From Embiotoca jacksoni (lineage: Eukaryota > Chordata > Actinopteri > Embiotocidae), in NCBI GenBank assembly GCA_022577435.1, contig JAKOON010000050.1:1904001-1968000 (forward strand): a DNA stretch of 64,000 nt, given 5' to 3'. Below the pieces are notes generated by a model. The model worked only from the letters and a program-made list of their open reading frames with translations, made no database searches and was not told the origin of the DNA. Of this stretch, positions 23,015 through 35,462 are shown in pieces; the first letter of the stretch is position 1; every line of letters starts with the position of its first letter. The translations under genes and the position numbers were made by a program.

Positions 23015-25377
23015 GCATGTTAACATTTTCACACTTGTAACTGTAAGTATGGACCAACACAGTGCTGATTTTTGGTTTCATTGCCCACTTACAGTTCTGC
23101 ACTTGAATGTATTGGATATGCTGCACCGAAGAATGAAGAACCCTCCCTCCCAATAGAACCCTCCCATTGGTGCTGTCAATATAGACCCCAAGTTGCATTA
23201 TATACCATTGTTATTGCTGTGACTCTATTCTTTAAATCATGTTCTCCAAAACTTGTCTAAAAAAATGACCTCTAGTTTTAATTCAGGTACAAACCAAATG
23301 CAGACATCCATGCACACAAAGTGGAGATAAAAGGCTGTTTACCTGTCAATTCCTCAGTAGAAACATGATGGATGACATGAGCAGCATTCTTTGAAATGCT
23401 GATGGTCATGTTAATAGCTGATGGAGGATTGCAATGGGGAGAATAGTGATGAGGGCAAAAATGTACACTGACAGCCACTATTTATGGCTCATTCATTTGA
23501 TAGCATACATTACATAAAAGACTTACATTCTGCTTAACAAGTGACTACGACAGAATAAACAGCAAATGACTTGTAGTTTCCAAATGACATTCCATGAAGA
23601 TAATTCCCCATCCATTATCTGTCCACTTAGTCTAAAAATATCTAAGGACTTAAATGCGAAAATGCGTAGAAGTCCAAATCCCTTCTGCTCTGTGTTCAGT
23701 GAATATAAAATGAGCACCTGTGAAGCTTAAGCTGCATCAGGAATCCTCCTTTACTTACAGAAGCGCACAGTAATTATCAGACCGTCACTTGTCAGTCAGC
23801 TGTGGTTATGCAAATGAGGTCATTGGCTGCATCAGCCCAGTGTAGTCATTTTTTTCCCCTTCCTACCACTTTTATTGAGAAAAGATGGCAATTTAGTTTT
23901 CCCTCCACTCAGCCTCATGCTTAAAGTGTTTGAGAGTGATAAGAACATCTGCATATTGAATCTTTTCCAACCTTTTTTCTCCTCAGAGAAACTGCCAGTT
24001 ATCAGGCAGCTCACCTGTTGAGATCAGTTAAAACGTGTTTTACAGCCATTTCCATTTTTTTTTTACTCTTCCCAGAGTATCGCAGCTGTAAAGCCTGAGA
24101 TGCTGTTTTAAATAGCTAAAGTTAATTCCGACCCAAAGGAGAGCGTTTTAAGAGAAGATCTCAATTACTGATCAATAATTAACTATCACTGCAAGAAGAC
24201 AGTCACCAGAGAGAGGGCCAGTTGAGTTAAAAGCACACGGCCAATGCTTTAAAAATTGCATTGGGCATGGTTTGGTGAGTCTGCAGACATAATCAAAACT
24301 ACCACAATTCACGAGACAGATGAACTAGAGTGGGGTAACAATTAGTTGGCTCTGATAGAAATGGAATATTTGAGCTTCATTTCTTGCAATGTTGGGCAGA
24401 ATTGTTGTGACAGAAGTATGTCTTCTCAAATAATAATAGTGTGGTTTTGGGTCTGATGGTAGCCTGAACCATCTTCCTAAAACGGATGTTTCCACTGGTA
24501 CCAGAAGATTTGGTACCGCAAGTCATAATTGTGTTTTGGGTGTTGTTTTCACTTTTTACTTACCCAGTCCATTTGCAAAAAGTCATGATGTTTCAGTGCT
24601 CACAGTTGATGAGACACAACAAATGCAGCTTCGTTCACATCATTGACATTATGGATTGACTAGATAAGAGCATCAGTGTGTGGCCCCTTGAGGAGAGTAA
24701 AGGAGTACTTTACTGTATCAGTAATGTTGTTTCTTGCCATTTTGGATCACCTTCATATTGAAAGATGTTTGAAGGCATTAATATTATACATTTGCTTGAT
24801 ATTGAAATAAGCCAATGAATGTACTCTGCTGTGAGGACAAACTAACAACTGTTACATATGTGATTTTACTTTTAGCAAACTCATCTTTTTATCTGGTAAC
24901 ATTCAGACTAGTAATTTCATTAAGCCTCTGTCATATATACAAGAAACTATTTTGGTCCTCGGCTCACCCTCAATACTGTATCTACTCAACAAAGTACAAA
25001 GGACACATATTTCAGTACAATTCAAAGACCGATGCGCACAATCTGGCGGCTATTTGTAAAATACCAATTTGTTTTCCTAATAAGGCTTCTTAAAGGCTTT
25101 AAGAATGAAAAGAGACTGTCCTTTCATAAGCATTGTGTATAATAGAAAAGCTCAATCACTTCATGAGACAGCCCATTCAAAACCCCGGCTTGCCTAGATG
25201 ATATGAATGTCCATAGCTTCCAGATATATTATTATTCACACACAGTCTGGTTAAATGTTTATCATTAGACCAAACCATATGACATGTAAAGTGGAGTATG
25301 AGGGAGAGATGATTATATTTGGTCTGATGCAGTTTCCAGATGACAGTTCAGGAGAAGAGACTTACAATGTACTGACC

Positions 25378-25378
<1 letters not shown>
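23015..25378. other. Non-coding stretch
   Basis: AT-rich with no supported gene. A piece at 24489-24525 ('GTTTCCACTGGTACC') resembles the end of a fish hAT-like MITE but is too short to delimit. Confidence 0.55.

Positions 25379-25421
<43 letters not shown>
25379..25421. repeat. (AC)n microsatellite
   Basis: About 21 uninterrupted AC units. Confidence 0.98.
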
Positions 25422-25423
<2 letters not shown>

Positions 25424-25863
25424 TGCTGGATGTACCCCCCTCACTTCTCTTTGCCTCACCTCATTACTGAACACGAGTGACCTCCCTGCTATCGATATTG
25501 TAGCATATCTGGTATGCTCCCTTCAAAGCTCAAGGTTTGTCCAGTGCACCAATTAGCTTCACCCTTGGGCCTTCACTCCCTTAAGCTTTGGAGCCACTGT
25601 CCCGCTCATATTAGATATACCCATGCTATTCAGCTCAGCAAACCTTCCCTGCTCTTTTCCCTCAGCCAAAGCAAGACATTTATAGTTTCACACCAAAAGT
25701 TACTCTTTGAACCCCAGATGCAAAGTAAAATCAAAGGATTGACAAACTAGATTATAGATATTGCTTTATATTTTTACTGCAAAAAACCCTCAGATCTCGG
25801 CTATCACATCCACTGAAGTGTGTGTTATAAAGTTAACATGAAGCCAATAGCCTTGAATCTCAC

Positions 25864-27190
25864 CTACCCCCGCAAACTCCTTGAATAAACATCAGAAATG
25901 CTCTTGTGTGATCGGAGTGTGAGAAGTGTGGCTCTTTTCGATGCAACATACAAGTTAAGGGAAATTAGTTTGAAGGACTTCTTGCTGTGGATCTGTAGAG
26001 GGTGACCCACAGGAGTAGCGTTGCATGTCTTGCCTGGAGTCTGTAAAACTGGCTGCCACTGACCAAAATCTGTGCACGTCTTCTGTCGTGAACTAGAGCA
26101 CATAGATCCAAAAACGAAGGCAAGCTCTGCTCCTTTCAAAACTACTGAAGCAGCTGCTCAGCATGACATCTCTCCATTACTGATGGCTGATATCTCCTAG
26201 TGGTGGCTGCATAAATCCAACATGAGTGCTGAACTGTCTCCGGATCTCTTCAGCGCAATCACTCTCACACCACTGACCCAAAGTTCTTCGGCAGATCTCG
26301 ATTTGATGGACTGCATCCTGCCAAATCTTTGAGAATCTCTCAGCACATCCACAGTCCATAACGGAGCACTGACATTTCAACCTGGCACAGTGCCAAGCTG
26401 CATCAATTCATCCATGTGATTCACAGCTGTTAACTCGCATACAGCGTACTTTGCTACGTGGCTGTCAGTTTCCATGGTGTGGACGCAACCAGAGTCAGGT
26501 AGATGTTGCAGGGCTGCAGCGTGAGGCTGAGCGAGTTGCCTGGCACAGCCTCGAACGTGGCAAACTGTTGACCAGATACGCACACAAATATGACCTTTTG
26601 ACAGATACTTCAGTGCTGTGACTTAGATATAACATCTGCACAATCTGTCGGCAACAGGCTGAATACGCTACTCAAGTAGTCAGCACAACCTTAAGGCCAA
26701 AATCACAGAACATTCCCAAAGTGAACCACTCAGCTGGTCATTCTTGCATGAGCAGAGTAATGTAGCTGACGTGGCTATCTTTGCAGTGTAGAGCATAATA
26801 ATTCAATATTTAACATAAAGTAAAACCAAATAACATCTGCTGTCCTGTTTGTTGTCCAATTTCCAAAAGCTTCTAATCTTCTCGATGAAGAGCTTTGAAC
26901 AAATGCACTTGTGTGTGTGAGTGCAACAATAAAACTGAGATAATGTGCATCTGTCCCGTCCAGTTAAAGAAGATGCCAGACAAACTGGTGTCATCAGAGC
27001 GACATATGCCACAGAGGTTGGCCACCACAGCCAGAGGCTCTCTTATTAATTGCCTGTCAGATGTGGTTCTCAGGTGTGGCCATGGCAGATGGCCTATGAG
27101 CGAACTGAAGTGGCTGCTGGCCCCACTGTGTGGCACCTCTCAGTTACACAGAGATTGTGCCTGGCTGTTTTAGATGTGCATCTGGATGCA
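25864..27190 (-). pseudogene. GC-richer, coding-like broken region, identity unknown
   Basis: Several minus-strand frames open over adjacent or overlapping stretches (25864-26139, 26177-26380, 26377-26583, 26873-27136). Within them 26457-26609 is described separately because its third positions are strongly GC-biased. Frames do not join without shifts, and no domain is recognised. A possible donor (GTAG|GTGAGA) lies at its left edge near 25862. It may be a decayed gene, a retroposed copy or an old transposon protein region. Confidence 0.2.
26454..26609 (-). pseudogene. Short coding-like frame, 51 codons
   Basis: On the minus strand an open frame runs from just after a TGA to a TAG at 26456-26454. 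It contains QKVIFVCVSGQQFATFEAVP and continues GNSLSLTLQPCNIYLTLVAS. From the Phe-Glu-Ala codons on, about 24 of 32 third positions are G or C, well above the local base composition, which points to past or present coding selection. The peptide has the alternating hydrophobic pattern of a beta-rich domain. I do not recognise it. There is a CAG at an acceptor-like position before TTTGCC, but its pyrimidine tract is weak. Confidence 0.25.
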
Positions 27191-30100
27191 CCAAAACTGT
27201 TAATCATCATAATGAAGATATCTGGTTTAAAATGTCTGTTTTTGTTGTGTCACACTTTAAATTTGCTTCTGACAGACATGCTGTAATATACTGTATATTG
27301 ATGCACATCTGACCTCTTTGAGCCGCAATATTTCCTGGCAATGTGTTGATGGGGAGTGTCATCAAATCCTGTGAAAGGTCGCAATGTGCTGATAATGCCT
27401 GTTGGAGGGTACAGATCAATTCAAAGGAAAGACAGTGAAACACAATACATAATTGAATCTGTATATCAATAAAAATGCACAGTTTTTAGGGCTGAATAAT
27501 TCAGAAGCTTTTGCACAGATCGGCTGAAAATATAGAACAGATTCCAGTAACAGAGTCATTTAAATAGTTGATTTTAGATGTCAAGTTGACGTTCGAGAAG
27601 TCGCAGTTAATTACTGATTTTAATGTGTAACACGACACAGCGTGAGGAAGCATTTCAGCAGGTTTGTCTCACTTTACTTTCTTTTTTAATACGTTTTTTT
27701 TCAAAGAGAATGTTATTATTCTCAATTATATTTAAATACTATAGAAATAAAATAAACATTGTGTAAAACATCAAAGGAACCTTATTGGAGAGCTGAGGGT
27801 AAAAATCAGCCCAAAGTGGTGCACCATTAGATGAGACATTTAACATTTGCACCTTTTAAAGAGGTGAAATCAATTTCACATTTGTGTTGTTATTTCAAAT
27901 AAATGACGGAGTTAGACCAGAAATGGCCAGTGCTGCAGTGTTAGGTCATTGAATTGTCTGATAGAAAAAAGCTTGGATTCACACAGTTTAGTGTCTCACT
28001 CATGGGGAGTGCGAGGGTTCACTTTAATAATACCAGTTTATTGCTTTTAGTAATGCATTTCATTATTGCGAGAGGGTATGATAGAAAAACCAGAGGCTGA
28101 AGCATTTACCAATTGTTTTGGACGTCAGTCACATGACTAAAGGCAAACAATCATGAAATTGGCTGAAATGCATTTTCTGTAGAAATTAAGTCTGCGGTCT
28201 TTCGTCGGGTTTGAAGGGTTTGCGGTCAAATAAAGTGCAATGACACACTTGTGTTATTTCTGAATCACAAAAAAACACTATTCTATAACAGGCTGATTAT
28301 GTTTTATTCATCATTGAGAGATTCAAGTGGCAGAATTTAAGGCCAATTAGTTCAGGAAGGAATATAAAGGTGTATTCAGTCATTTATTTCAGAAACATCA
28401 ATATGAATCTGATGAAGCTCTTGGTTACAGTCATATTATCATTTTTTTTTTTTTTGTCTTCCATTACTGATTTTTCAAACCCAGAAATGAGCATGATAAA
28501 ACAATCATTGGATAGTAAAATGGACTTTACTGGAGGTCAGATAGATGCAAATGACTACTTATTTACTTGACTAATGATAGCTGATCTGCATTGTTATAAT
28601 TGTAACCTCAACTATTGTGTGGTTTTATAAGGAAGTAGTACATTATGTCATTGCCATCTCTTGTTTTTTTTAGCAGTTGATTCCATGATGTCTTCATTTC
28701 TCTCCTGTATTATTTCAACACTGTAACAGACTTGGATGGATTTCTCCTGCGGTACAAAGGAACTCTCCACCCCCAACCCATCTCCCTGTGTTCTCTGCTT
28801 TGTCTTGAATCAGAGCATGACGGCAAGAAAAAATATCCATCTGTCTCACACATGACAAGACAGTGAAAAAGATCCTTTCATGCTTCCCTGTCAAAATAAC
28901 CTGAGGCGTCTGAAATTATATGTTACAGATATTACGGGGATTAAGGTTATTACTTAGTGATACTCCAGAAATGGTTTCACATAAAGCCGTAGCATCAGCT
29001 GTAGGCAAATCAGTGGAAAGAAAAGCCACGTAATAAATGATGCATTTCATGAGCGACATGGAGCATCGTGTTTCACTGTCCCTCCAAAAATGCAGGAGTG
29101 AATCGCCCTTTAGAAAACAGGGCAGAAGAAGAAAAATCAGCTATCTTAATGCGGTCACAGTTCTGGCCTTCAATTCATGAGACATTCAACTGCGGTGGAC
29201 ACATAGTACATTGTCTGTACTTAGCTACACACAGGTAACATTTTCTCTCAGCACAAGTCCCGGCACACATCTGCTCATGGTCAGATGTACCACACTGCAA
29301 AAAACCCCATCATGACTGATATTGACATCGATTCCCTATAACTTTCCTCTCACACGAGTCGAACCATTGAGCCCCCAATAAGTACCACCAGATTGACCAC
29401 CCATGAATATCATTTATATTTCAACATCTTCCATGAAAACAGAGGCTCTGTTTACTTGTGTCAAGCAATGAAGCATCTCCTAGTGTACTAAAGTGTACAA
29501 AGCAGAATACAGTGCTGCTGCATGGAATGAAAAGGGAAAGTGTTTGTGTGAGTCTGGTTAAAATGCCTCACGCCCGCAGCCACATTTGATATATATATAT
29601 ATATTTTTCTTTTTTTTTTTTCTTTTTTCTGTCAACATCCCAGGTAATAGATCTTGTGTTTTCCTGCCTTTGTTCACTCTCCCTCCACCGCTCTTCAAAG
29701 GGAGTGATTTCTCCCCATGTTTAATATCTGATGATATTGGTCTGAGTGTTGGCGAAAAACTCTCGAGCAATATCTTTTCCAGCCTGCCCTCCACCCCCGT
29801 CCAAAATTCAATAACATCCCACTAAGTTGGATCTTTGAAGTGACTATTTCAACCAACGGAGACTTGAGGAGAAAAGAAAAAGTTGCATGATGCGAAAGGT
29901 ATTATGCAGTTTCCTCCATAAGCAATTATATCAGAGAAATGTGTCACATATCATGTCAGGAGATCAAGCATTGATCTCATCTCTCGCCTTCTTGCTACAA
30001 CTTGTCAAACTGTTGATGTTTAGAGTTTATTCTTGCTTGTTCTTCGGAGCAGTGTTTTTATTTGTTTATTTTACTTTTCAAACCCATTTGCCATTTTTCA

Positions 30101-30229
30101 TTTGAATATCAAAATGAAAAAGCAATATATTGTTATGCACGTATAGTTCATTATTCAAGGTTGTGTTTTGTTCCTGGGACTTTACTGTGCCACAAGCAGT
30201 GATGGGCTGAGGCATAGGAAATTAAATCA
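27191..30229. other. Non-coding stretch
   Basis: No gene is supported. It contains T runs at 28441-28455 and 29609-29630, a short TA repeat at 29588-29604, and otherwise unremarkable AT-rich sequence. Confidence 0.6.
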
Positions 30230-30252
30230 CCCCCCCCCCCCCCCCCCCCCCC
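30230..30252. repeat. Poly-C run
   Basis: Twenty-three consecutive C bases. Runs of this length are prone to assembly and sequencing error, and the exact length may be unreliable. Confidence 0.95.
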
Positions 30253-30276
30253 AATTCTCTCACTACCCTTACTTGT

Positions 30277-30328
30277 TCTCTCTCTCTCTGTGTGTGTGTG
30301 TGTGTGTGTGTCTCTCTCTCTTTCTCTT
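30277..30328. repeat. Compound (TC)n(TG)n(TC)n microsatellite
   Basis: A TC run, about ten TG units, then a second TC run with a TTTCTC edge. Confidence 0.95.
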
Positions 30329-32094
30329 GCCAAACATTTACTCTGCTGGGCACACTTTCTGAAGTGTGAACTGAATTATAGATTTCTAATTTCATCTAAA
30401 CTTGAGGCCAGTAGGCCTTTGGTGAATAGCATGGATATTTTATCACAAATGAAAAAGTAAATAAAAATACAATAGCCAAGGGGCCCCGTGGAAAACCATA
30501 CTTTTCGGAGAGGGTAAATGAAGGGAATTTTGACAGGAACAAAGTTTCAGTCATTTCCTCTGGGTTCAGCCCAAAAATAATATAAGCAGGAAGCTGGCAC
30601 ACTTGGTTCTGATGTACAAACATCAGGTCATAGCTTAGAACCTGTTCCCAGAGGCTTTAACTATTCTGTGCTTCACTACAAACGTACACCGCACAGCAAA
30701 GGGGAAACGCTGTTAAGTTTTCTGTCCAGCAAGAGACCAGTTGTAGCTAGGGAGAAGCTGTTGCATGCCTAATTACCTTACCTGCTATCCCATTGGGAGG
30801 TCAGCTTAAGGTAGTTCAGTGGCAGCCAATCAAGCAGTTTCTGTTTTACACAAGCTTGCGGCCTATGGGGAGAAGGCTCGAACATTTCCATGCTGAGTAG
30901 CAGTGTTTATGGATTGTTTTACTCATTTCTTTGCCTACTGAGAACACTCTATGGGTTGTTTGCTAGCCTATGTCACACTACCAGCCTTAATTAGAGCAGC
31001 GCAGGAAAACAAGGCATTAGCATACAAATATTTGTAGATGATATGGTTGCGTGTGCATAATGATGATTCCAAAGGGGCTTTGGAGTGAGACGGAAATGAG
31101 GGATGCACAAAAGATGCTGGGTGGAGAATGAGAGAGAGAGGAAAAAGATGAAGAGATGACAGAAATGACAAAAAAAAAAAAGACTGGAGAGAAAGAGCGG
31201 AAAGACTGTCGGTAGCAGAAGCAGGTGTAGGATCAGCCTAATAAATGGAACAATTTGCATCCAATTCCTGATTGTGCTGCATCTGTAAACATTTGAATTC
31301 AATAAATACACTGCTCGTTTGCAGGAAGTTATCAAAGCATTGTCGAGAAATAGAGATTTTAACAAGGAAAGACAGCAGCGGTTACTTGTCCGGTGTTAAA
31401 TATGATCAGCTTGTAACGTGCGAGTTTATAGCAGGAGTTACTTTGTAATCAATTGTTGGGATTCATTTGGTGTAGCCATTCTCACTGTTATGCCAGTTTG
31501 TCATCCAAACCCAGTGCCAAAGCCTTTACAGACATGCAGACTGTTTGCATGAAGGTGCTGGACAATTGAGATGTTGGTCTCGTGTCTGAATAAGCACCCA
31601 AGTCACTTTTGCGTTAAAGCCACATCAGCAACAGTTCAAACCCAGTACTTTTTCCCCGCATCACCTTTAACACACAAGTAGGAAATGAACGTAAAGTCTA
31701 CAGCAGCACACGTTTTCCGTGAATACGCTCGTAAATTTGATTCCCCACGCTCTAAGAAAATCAAGTTATTGCAACAACGTAAAATCAGCAGTGTCTTCCA
31801 TCACGTCATCAAGCTTTTCAACTCTCTGCTGCTTTCCAGCTGTAAAACGTCATTCCTCTCACAGCAGGTGTCAAATATCGCACAAGCACAAACTTCTTTC
31901 CTCGAGCATGTCCAGTCATGTCTGAATAAAGCCTTAGGGAATATTAAAGTAAAAGTCCCCAATGTTTGAATGGAGAAAAAAAAATTCAATCACTTTACCA
32001 CATGAATGAAGCCAGCATTGAAACATATTCCATGTCTGAAAAGGGCTTTGGACGATTATGCTTGATGGGTAGAGTATCTGAGCTAATGAAGCTG
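30329..32094. other. Non-coding stretch
   Basis: AT-rich. The minus-strand frame 30991-31365 is driven by a pyrimidine-rich run and shows no domain. Nothing else is called. Confidence 0.6.
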
Positions 32095-32620
32095 AGGGGA
32101 AGATTGTGGTCATGGCAAATAAATTCCAGTTGTGTTATAATTAGGCTCAGGCCACTTAACACTTGGTTATAATAAAAGCCAGATTGTGGTTGTGGTAAGT
32201 AAATTATGACCGAGGTGTTTACATTAAGTTTACATTACTTTCCAACACTGGCACAGAATCACGGCATGCACAGAAACGCCCGATCTGACTCTTATCAGAC
32301 TATCCAATAAGGAGCCATCATCACTCTTCTGTAACAAATACATAGGCTTGTAGGGGCCTGCTAAACCTACTGGGGAAATTGCACCGACGCGTAAGCCAGA
32401 CGGTTACAGTGAATGCAACCTAGTGGCAGTCATAATTATGCTGTGAGCAAAAAAAAGAAGGCAGGTGACGTAGGGCGATAAAGTCTGCACAAGGAAGCAG
32501 GTTGGAGTTGGTTGGATTGATCAAGCACAAGACTCTTTCACTCAGGAGACCGCTGTCCGTGTCCCTCGTCAACACACAAGTTAACGTCGACTTGTTTGAA
32601 GTTACGTATGCAAGTTAACG
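32095..32620 (-). mobile_element. Relative of the 22469-23014 transposon, opposite orientation
   Basis: Read on the minus strand this contains, in the same order as copy 1, a GTGAAAG..TCTTGTG..TTGAT block, a CCAACCAACTCCAACCTGCT block, CAGACTTTATCGCCCTACGT, CATAATTATGACTGCCACTA and GTTGCA..CTGTAACC. It also has 'ACACCTCGGTCATAATTTAC' and AACCACAATCTGGC near its far end. The family is widespread in teleosts by recollection. Clear terminal inverted repeats were not found, so the ends are approximate and the copy is probably truncated. Confidence 0.5.
32101..32207 (+). repeat. Diverged direct repeat, about 74-bp spacing
   Basis: AGATTGTGGTCATGGCAAAT near 32101 recurs as AGATTGTGGTTGTGGTAAGT near 32172, each followed by AAATT. 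It may be an internal duplication at the edge of the transposon relative listed above. Confidence 0.5.
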
Positions 32621-32639
32621 TGTAAGGACTTTTTCACAT

Positions 32640-32890
32640 CAGCCTAAGTTCAGCTTCTAGCAGTCTCCAGAAAGGATCCCTTTCTGCACTGTGTACAAGC
32701 AGGAGGAAATTCAAATAGTTTTTGTAGCCCGTAGAAGTGAGATGCCGATGTGCTGATTAAAGCGTGAAAAAGTGCATCGCAGATGGAACTGCATTCCACG
32801 ATGCTACAAACAACAGATAAAGCACACAAGCTGCGACCGCGCAGTAATTTACTGCAGCTGCTATCAGTGAAGAAAACCATCTCTATCATT
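32640..32890. other. Candidate conserved non-coding element
   Basis: A moderately GC-rich block with AATTTACTGCAGCTGCT (E-box-like CAGCTG) and AGCACACAAGCTGCGACCGC motifs, and an open minus-strand frame without a domain. The classification is inference from sequence style. Confidence 0.18.
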
Positions 32891-35282
32891 CTCTTTGTGC
32901 GATTGTTGAATGGTGGTGCAAGCTGATTACACGAGATAGATAGAAGTTGTTTCTCTTTTATTCTGAAAGGCAGACATCAAAACCTTATGTGTGTGGTTGA
33001 TGTTTTCAACAGATTAGCCACTTCTTTCTATCAAGGTGTATTTTTAGAGGTGTTTGAAATACTTGGCTGTGACATCGCGCTGTCTACACTTTGACTGGAC
33101 ACCTAATTGCTGGTTTGATTTGTTTATTTTTAACACTATAATGCCTTACAGTTACTCTTTCTTTGGGTGTCTGTTCTCCTTTGGCTTGCGATTTTTGCCT
33201 TTTCCCAGTTTTTTTATTTTTATTTACTGGAGTCTATAAGTGGATGGATGGCACCAAGCTCAAATTCTTAAATTCTTAATGTGAGAGTCCCAGTGGAAGT
33301 GTCACGGGTGCCATTTTTTGCAAGTCAATCCTCCATTGTTGACAACTTGTCGCGAATACCTCATCAAGTTAATTTATATTCAAAGCTTGCTTTTCCTGTG
33401 CATGTTTTAGTTTATTCTTGCAGTTTAAATATCTTTATTGTGTACTTTAAACTGTTATCACCCTATAACATTTATATGGGAACAATGTTAGCAAATAGTT
33501 GCGTAGCACGTCCAACAGACAGAGATAAACATTCACATGCATTAGAAGGCATGTGCGTGTCCACCTGAATATGTGGCTACTGCAAGTGCTGGAGACCTTT
33601 CCTCATTATTTCCTCATTTTATTGTATTTTATTATTTCAAACAAATATTGAAAAATTGGATTTTAAATACACTTTCTCTACTTCCCCACAGACCACATAC
33701 AGGTCATGTTCTCAATTCATTACATTGCATGTGATGTCCAGATAGATACGATTGGCATGTGTAGATGAACAACTCCGTATTTTCACAAGGACACATCAAT
33801 CCGAGATCATTGAGAGCTGGGTTATACAAGTCTATTTAAAAGCGTCCCTACGTGCTTTGATTGGCCTTCATACACTGTACAGTATGTATATATCCTGCTG
33901 TCACCCTCCACGTTTTATTCCCTTCATCTTCATCCATGCTCCATTTTCAACAACTCCCCAATCGAGGCCCTTTTGTCCACTTGACGATGAAATATAATTG
34001 CATAATGAAAAGTGCCCTCAGGCTACAGATTACTGTTGCCGCTTACTTGTGTTACACATCATTTTATCAGCCATTGCTTTCTTTGCAAGTCCCAGTTGAG
34101 CTGCTGTTCAGTCGCCCTCGGAGGGGGGTGGGGGTTCAGGGACCAGAGTATCTCACGCAGCAACAAGGTGAACAGAAAAGGTTTAGTAAGATGTTAGCCA
34201 AGGTGAAAGGAGTTCACTGGTGCAGCAATGCAGCAAAGTTGCATGATAATGAGCTTAGTTCCTCTTTTACTCCCTTGAGAATTAAAGAAAAGTATAATTT
34301 GTATAAGGACAAAAAATATATATATTTTCAGGGTCATTTTGCCCTCAAAGGCCACAGAGTCAGACAAAAATAACTGCAACAATAATGTCCTCTCACAATA
34401 TTATTAATGTCTTTTATATGGTACTTTTTTTTTTTTTAGCGGTGCATGTGAATTTGAGTAATTTCTAGCCAAATGCTTTCTTTTAGAGCTGACTCACGTA
34501 AATACCAAGAGCTCACTGTTGTGACGCCTTTCATGGAGGACGTCCACCTACCATTTAGCAGGATTAATACCTCGGGGAATAGATGGCTGCCTGCCCCTGT
34601 TCTAAATCAAAGTATGAATGCATCTATTTTAATGCTTCCCCATATTATTGATTAACTAATCCAATCGGAAGCTAGGCGTTCCTTTCCCTTGGCTCGCTGC
34701 ATACCATAACTTAATAGATCCCTTTGGGAATATTATGCACTGAACTGTGAGACAAAATGTCAGGCTGTGATTGGCCCTGTGAAGGCCTGCGTCAATGAGA
34801 GGACCATCGGTGCTTGGGTGTGTTTCCTTGCGTGTTGAAAGAAAGTGAGAGGTGGAAAGAGAGGGGACACGATTAGGGAGGAAAAGTAAGACAAAGAAGA
34901 GGAGATTTAAGAGATCGAGGAGACAAAACCTCGCTGAGCATCGAAGAGCTGAGCCAAGTGCGATAAGCTGGGATGTTTTCAGACATTGCTGTTCTGCCAT
35001 TTGAATTTTGGCCCCACTTTGTCAACTGTTTATTCTGACACTCTCCTGGCCTCATTAGAGGGGCTTCTCTTTTGCTCAAGTTTTACAAAACTAAAACATT
35101 TTGGAAAAAGGCACATAGGAAAAATGTGAATGCGTTGCTCATTTGTTTACATGAGCTGAAGGTAAAGAAGGTTACATATGTGATTTTTTTTTTTTACTTC
35201 TATTTTTCTGCAGGTTTTCTATTACTGCTGCTTCTGGTCGATGTTTACAGATATTGACTTTGACATTATCGCAAAAATGCAC
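32891..35282. other. Non-coding stretch
   Basis: No gene is supported. The longest frame in the window (33861-34373, plus, 170 codons) lies here; it has no domain, mixed base usage and no splice or start context, so I treat it as chance. The TAAT-rich patch at 34480-34760 is listed separately. Confidence 0.5.
34480..34760. other. Candidate conserved non-coding element
   Basis: Contains CCCATATTATTGATTAACTA, GATTAAT and TAATCCAATCGG, a dense set of homeodomain/HNF1-like cores in non-repetitive sequence. Inference only. Confidence 0.2.
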
Positions 35283-35462
35283 GTGCACTCCTGACGTGCA
35301 AAACACATACATACAAAAAGAAAATGCAAAAACCTGTGGTCCTGAGGTGCAAAACACAAATACAAAAAGAAAAAAAACACACAACCACAAAAATGAGCAG
35401 CCTTGTAGTGCAAATCACAAATACAAAAAGAAAAAACACTACAACAAAAACTTACAGTCATG

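Noticed and set aside
24478..24720. hAT-like MITE end ('GTTTCCACTGGTACC')
   Set aside because: Only one short end-like piece was found, with no matching inverted end or target duplication.
33861..34373. 170-codon plus-strand open frame, the longest in the window
   Set aside because: It has no recognisable domain, no third-position bias, and no splice or start context. A frame of this length is expected by chance in 64 kb read in six frames.
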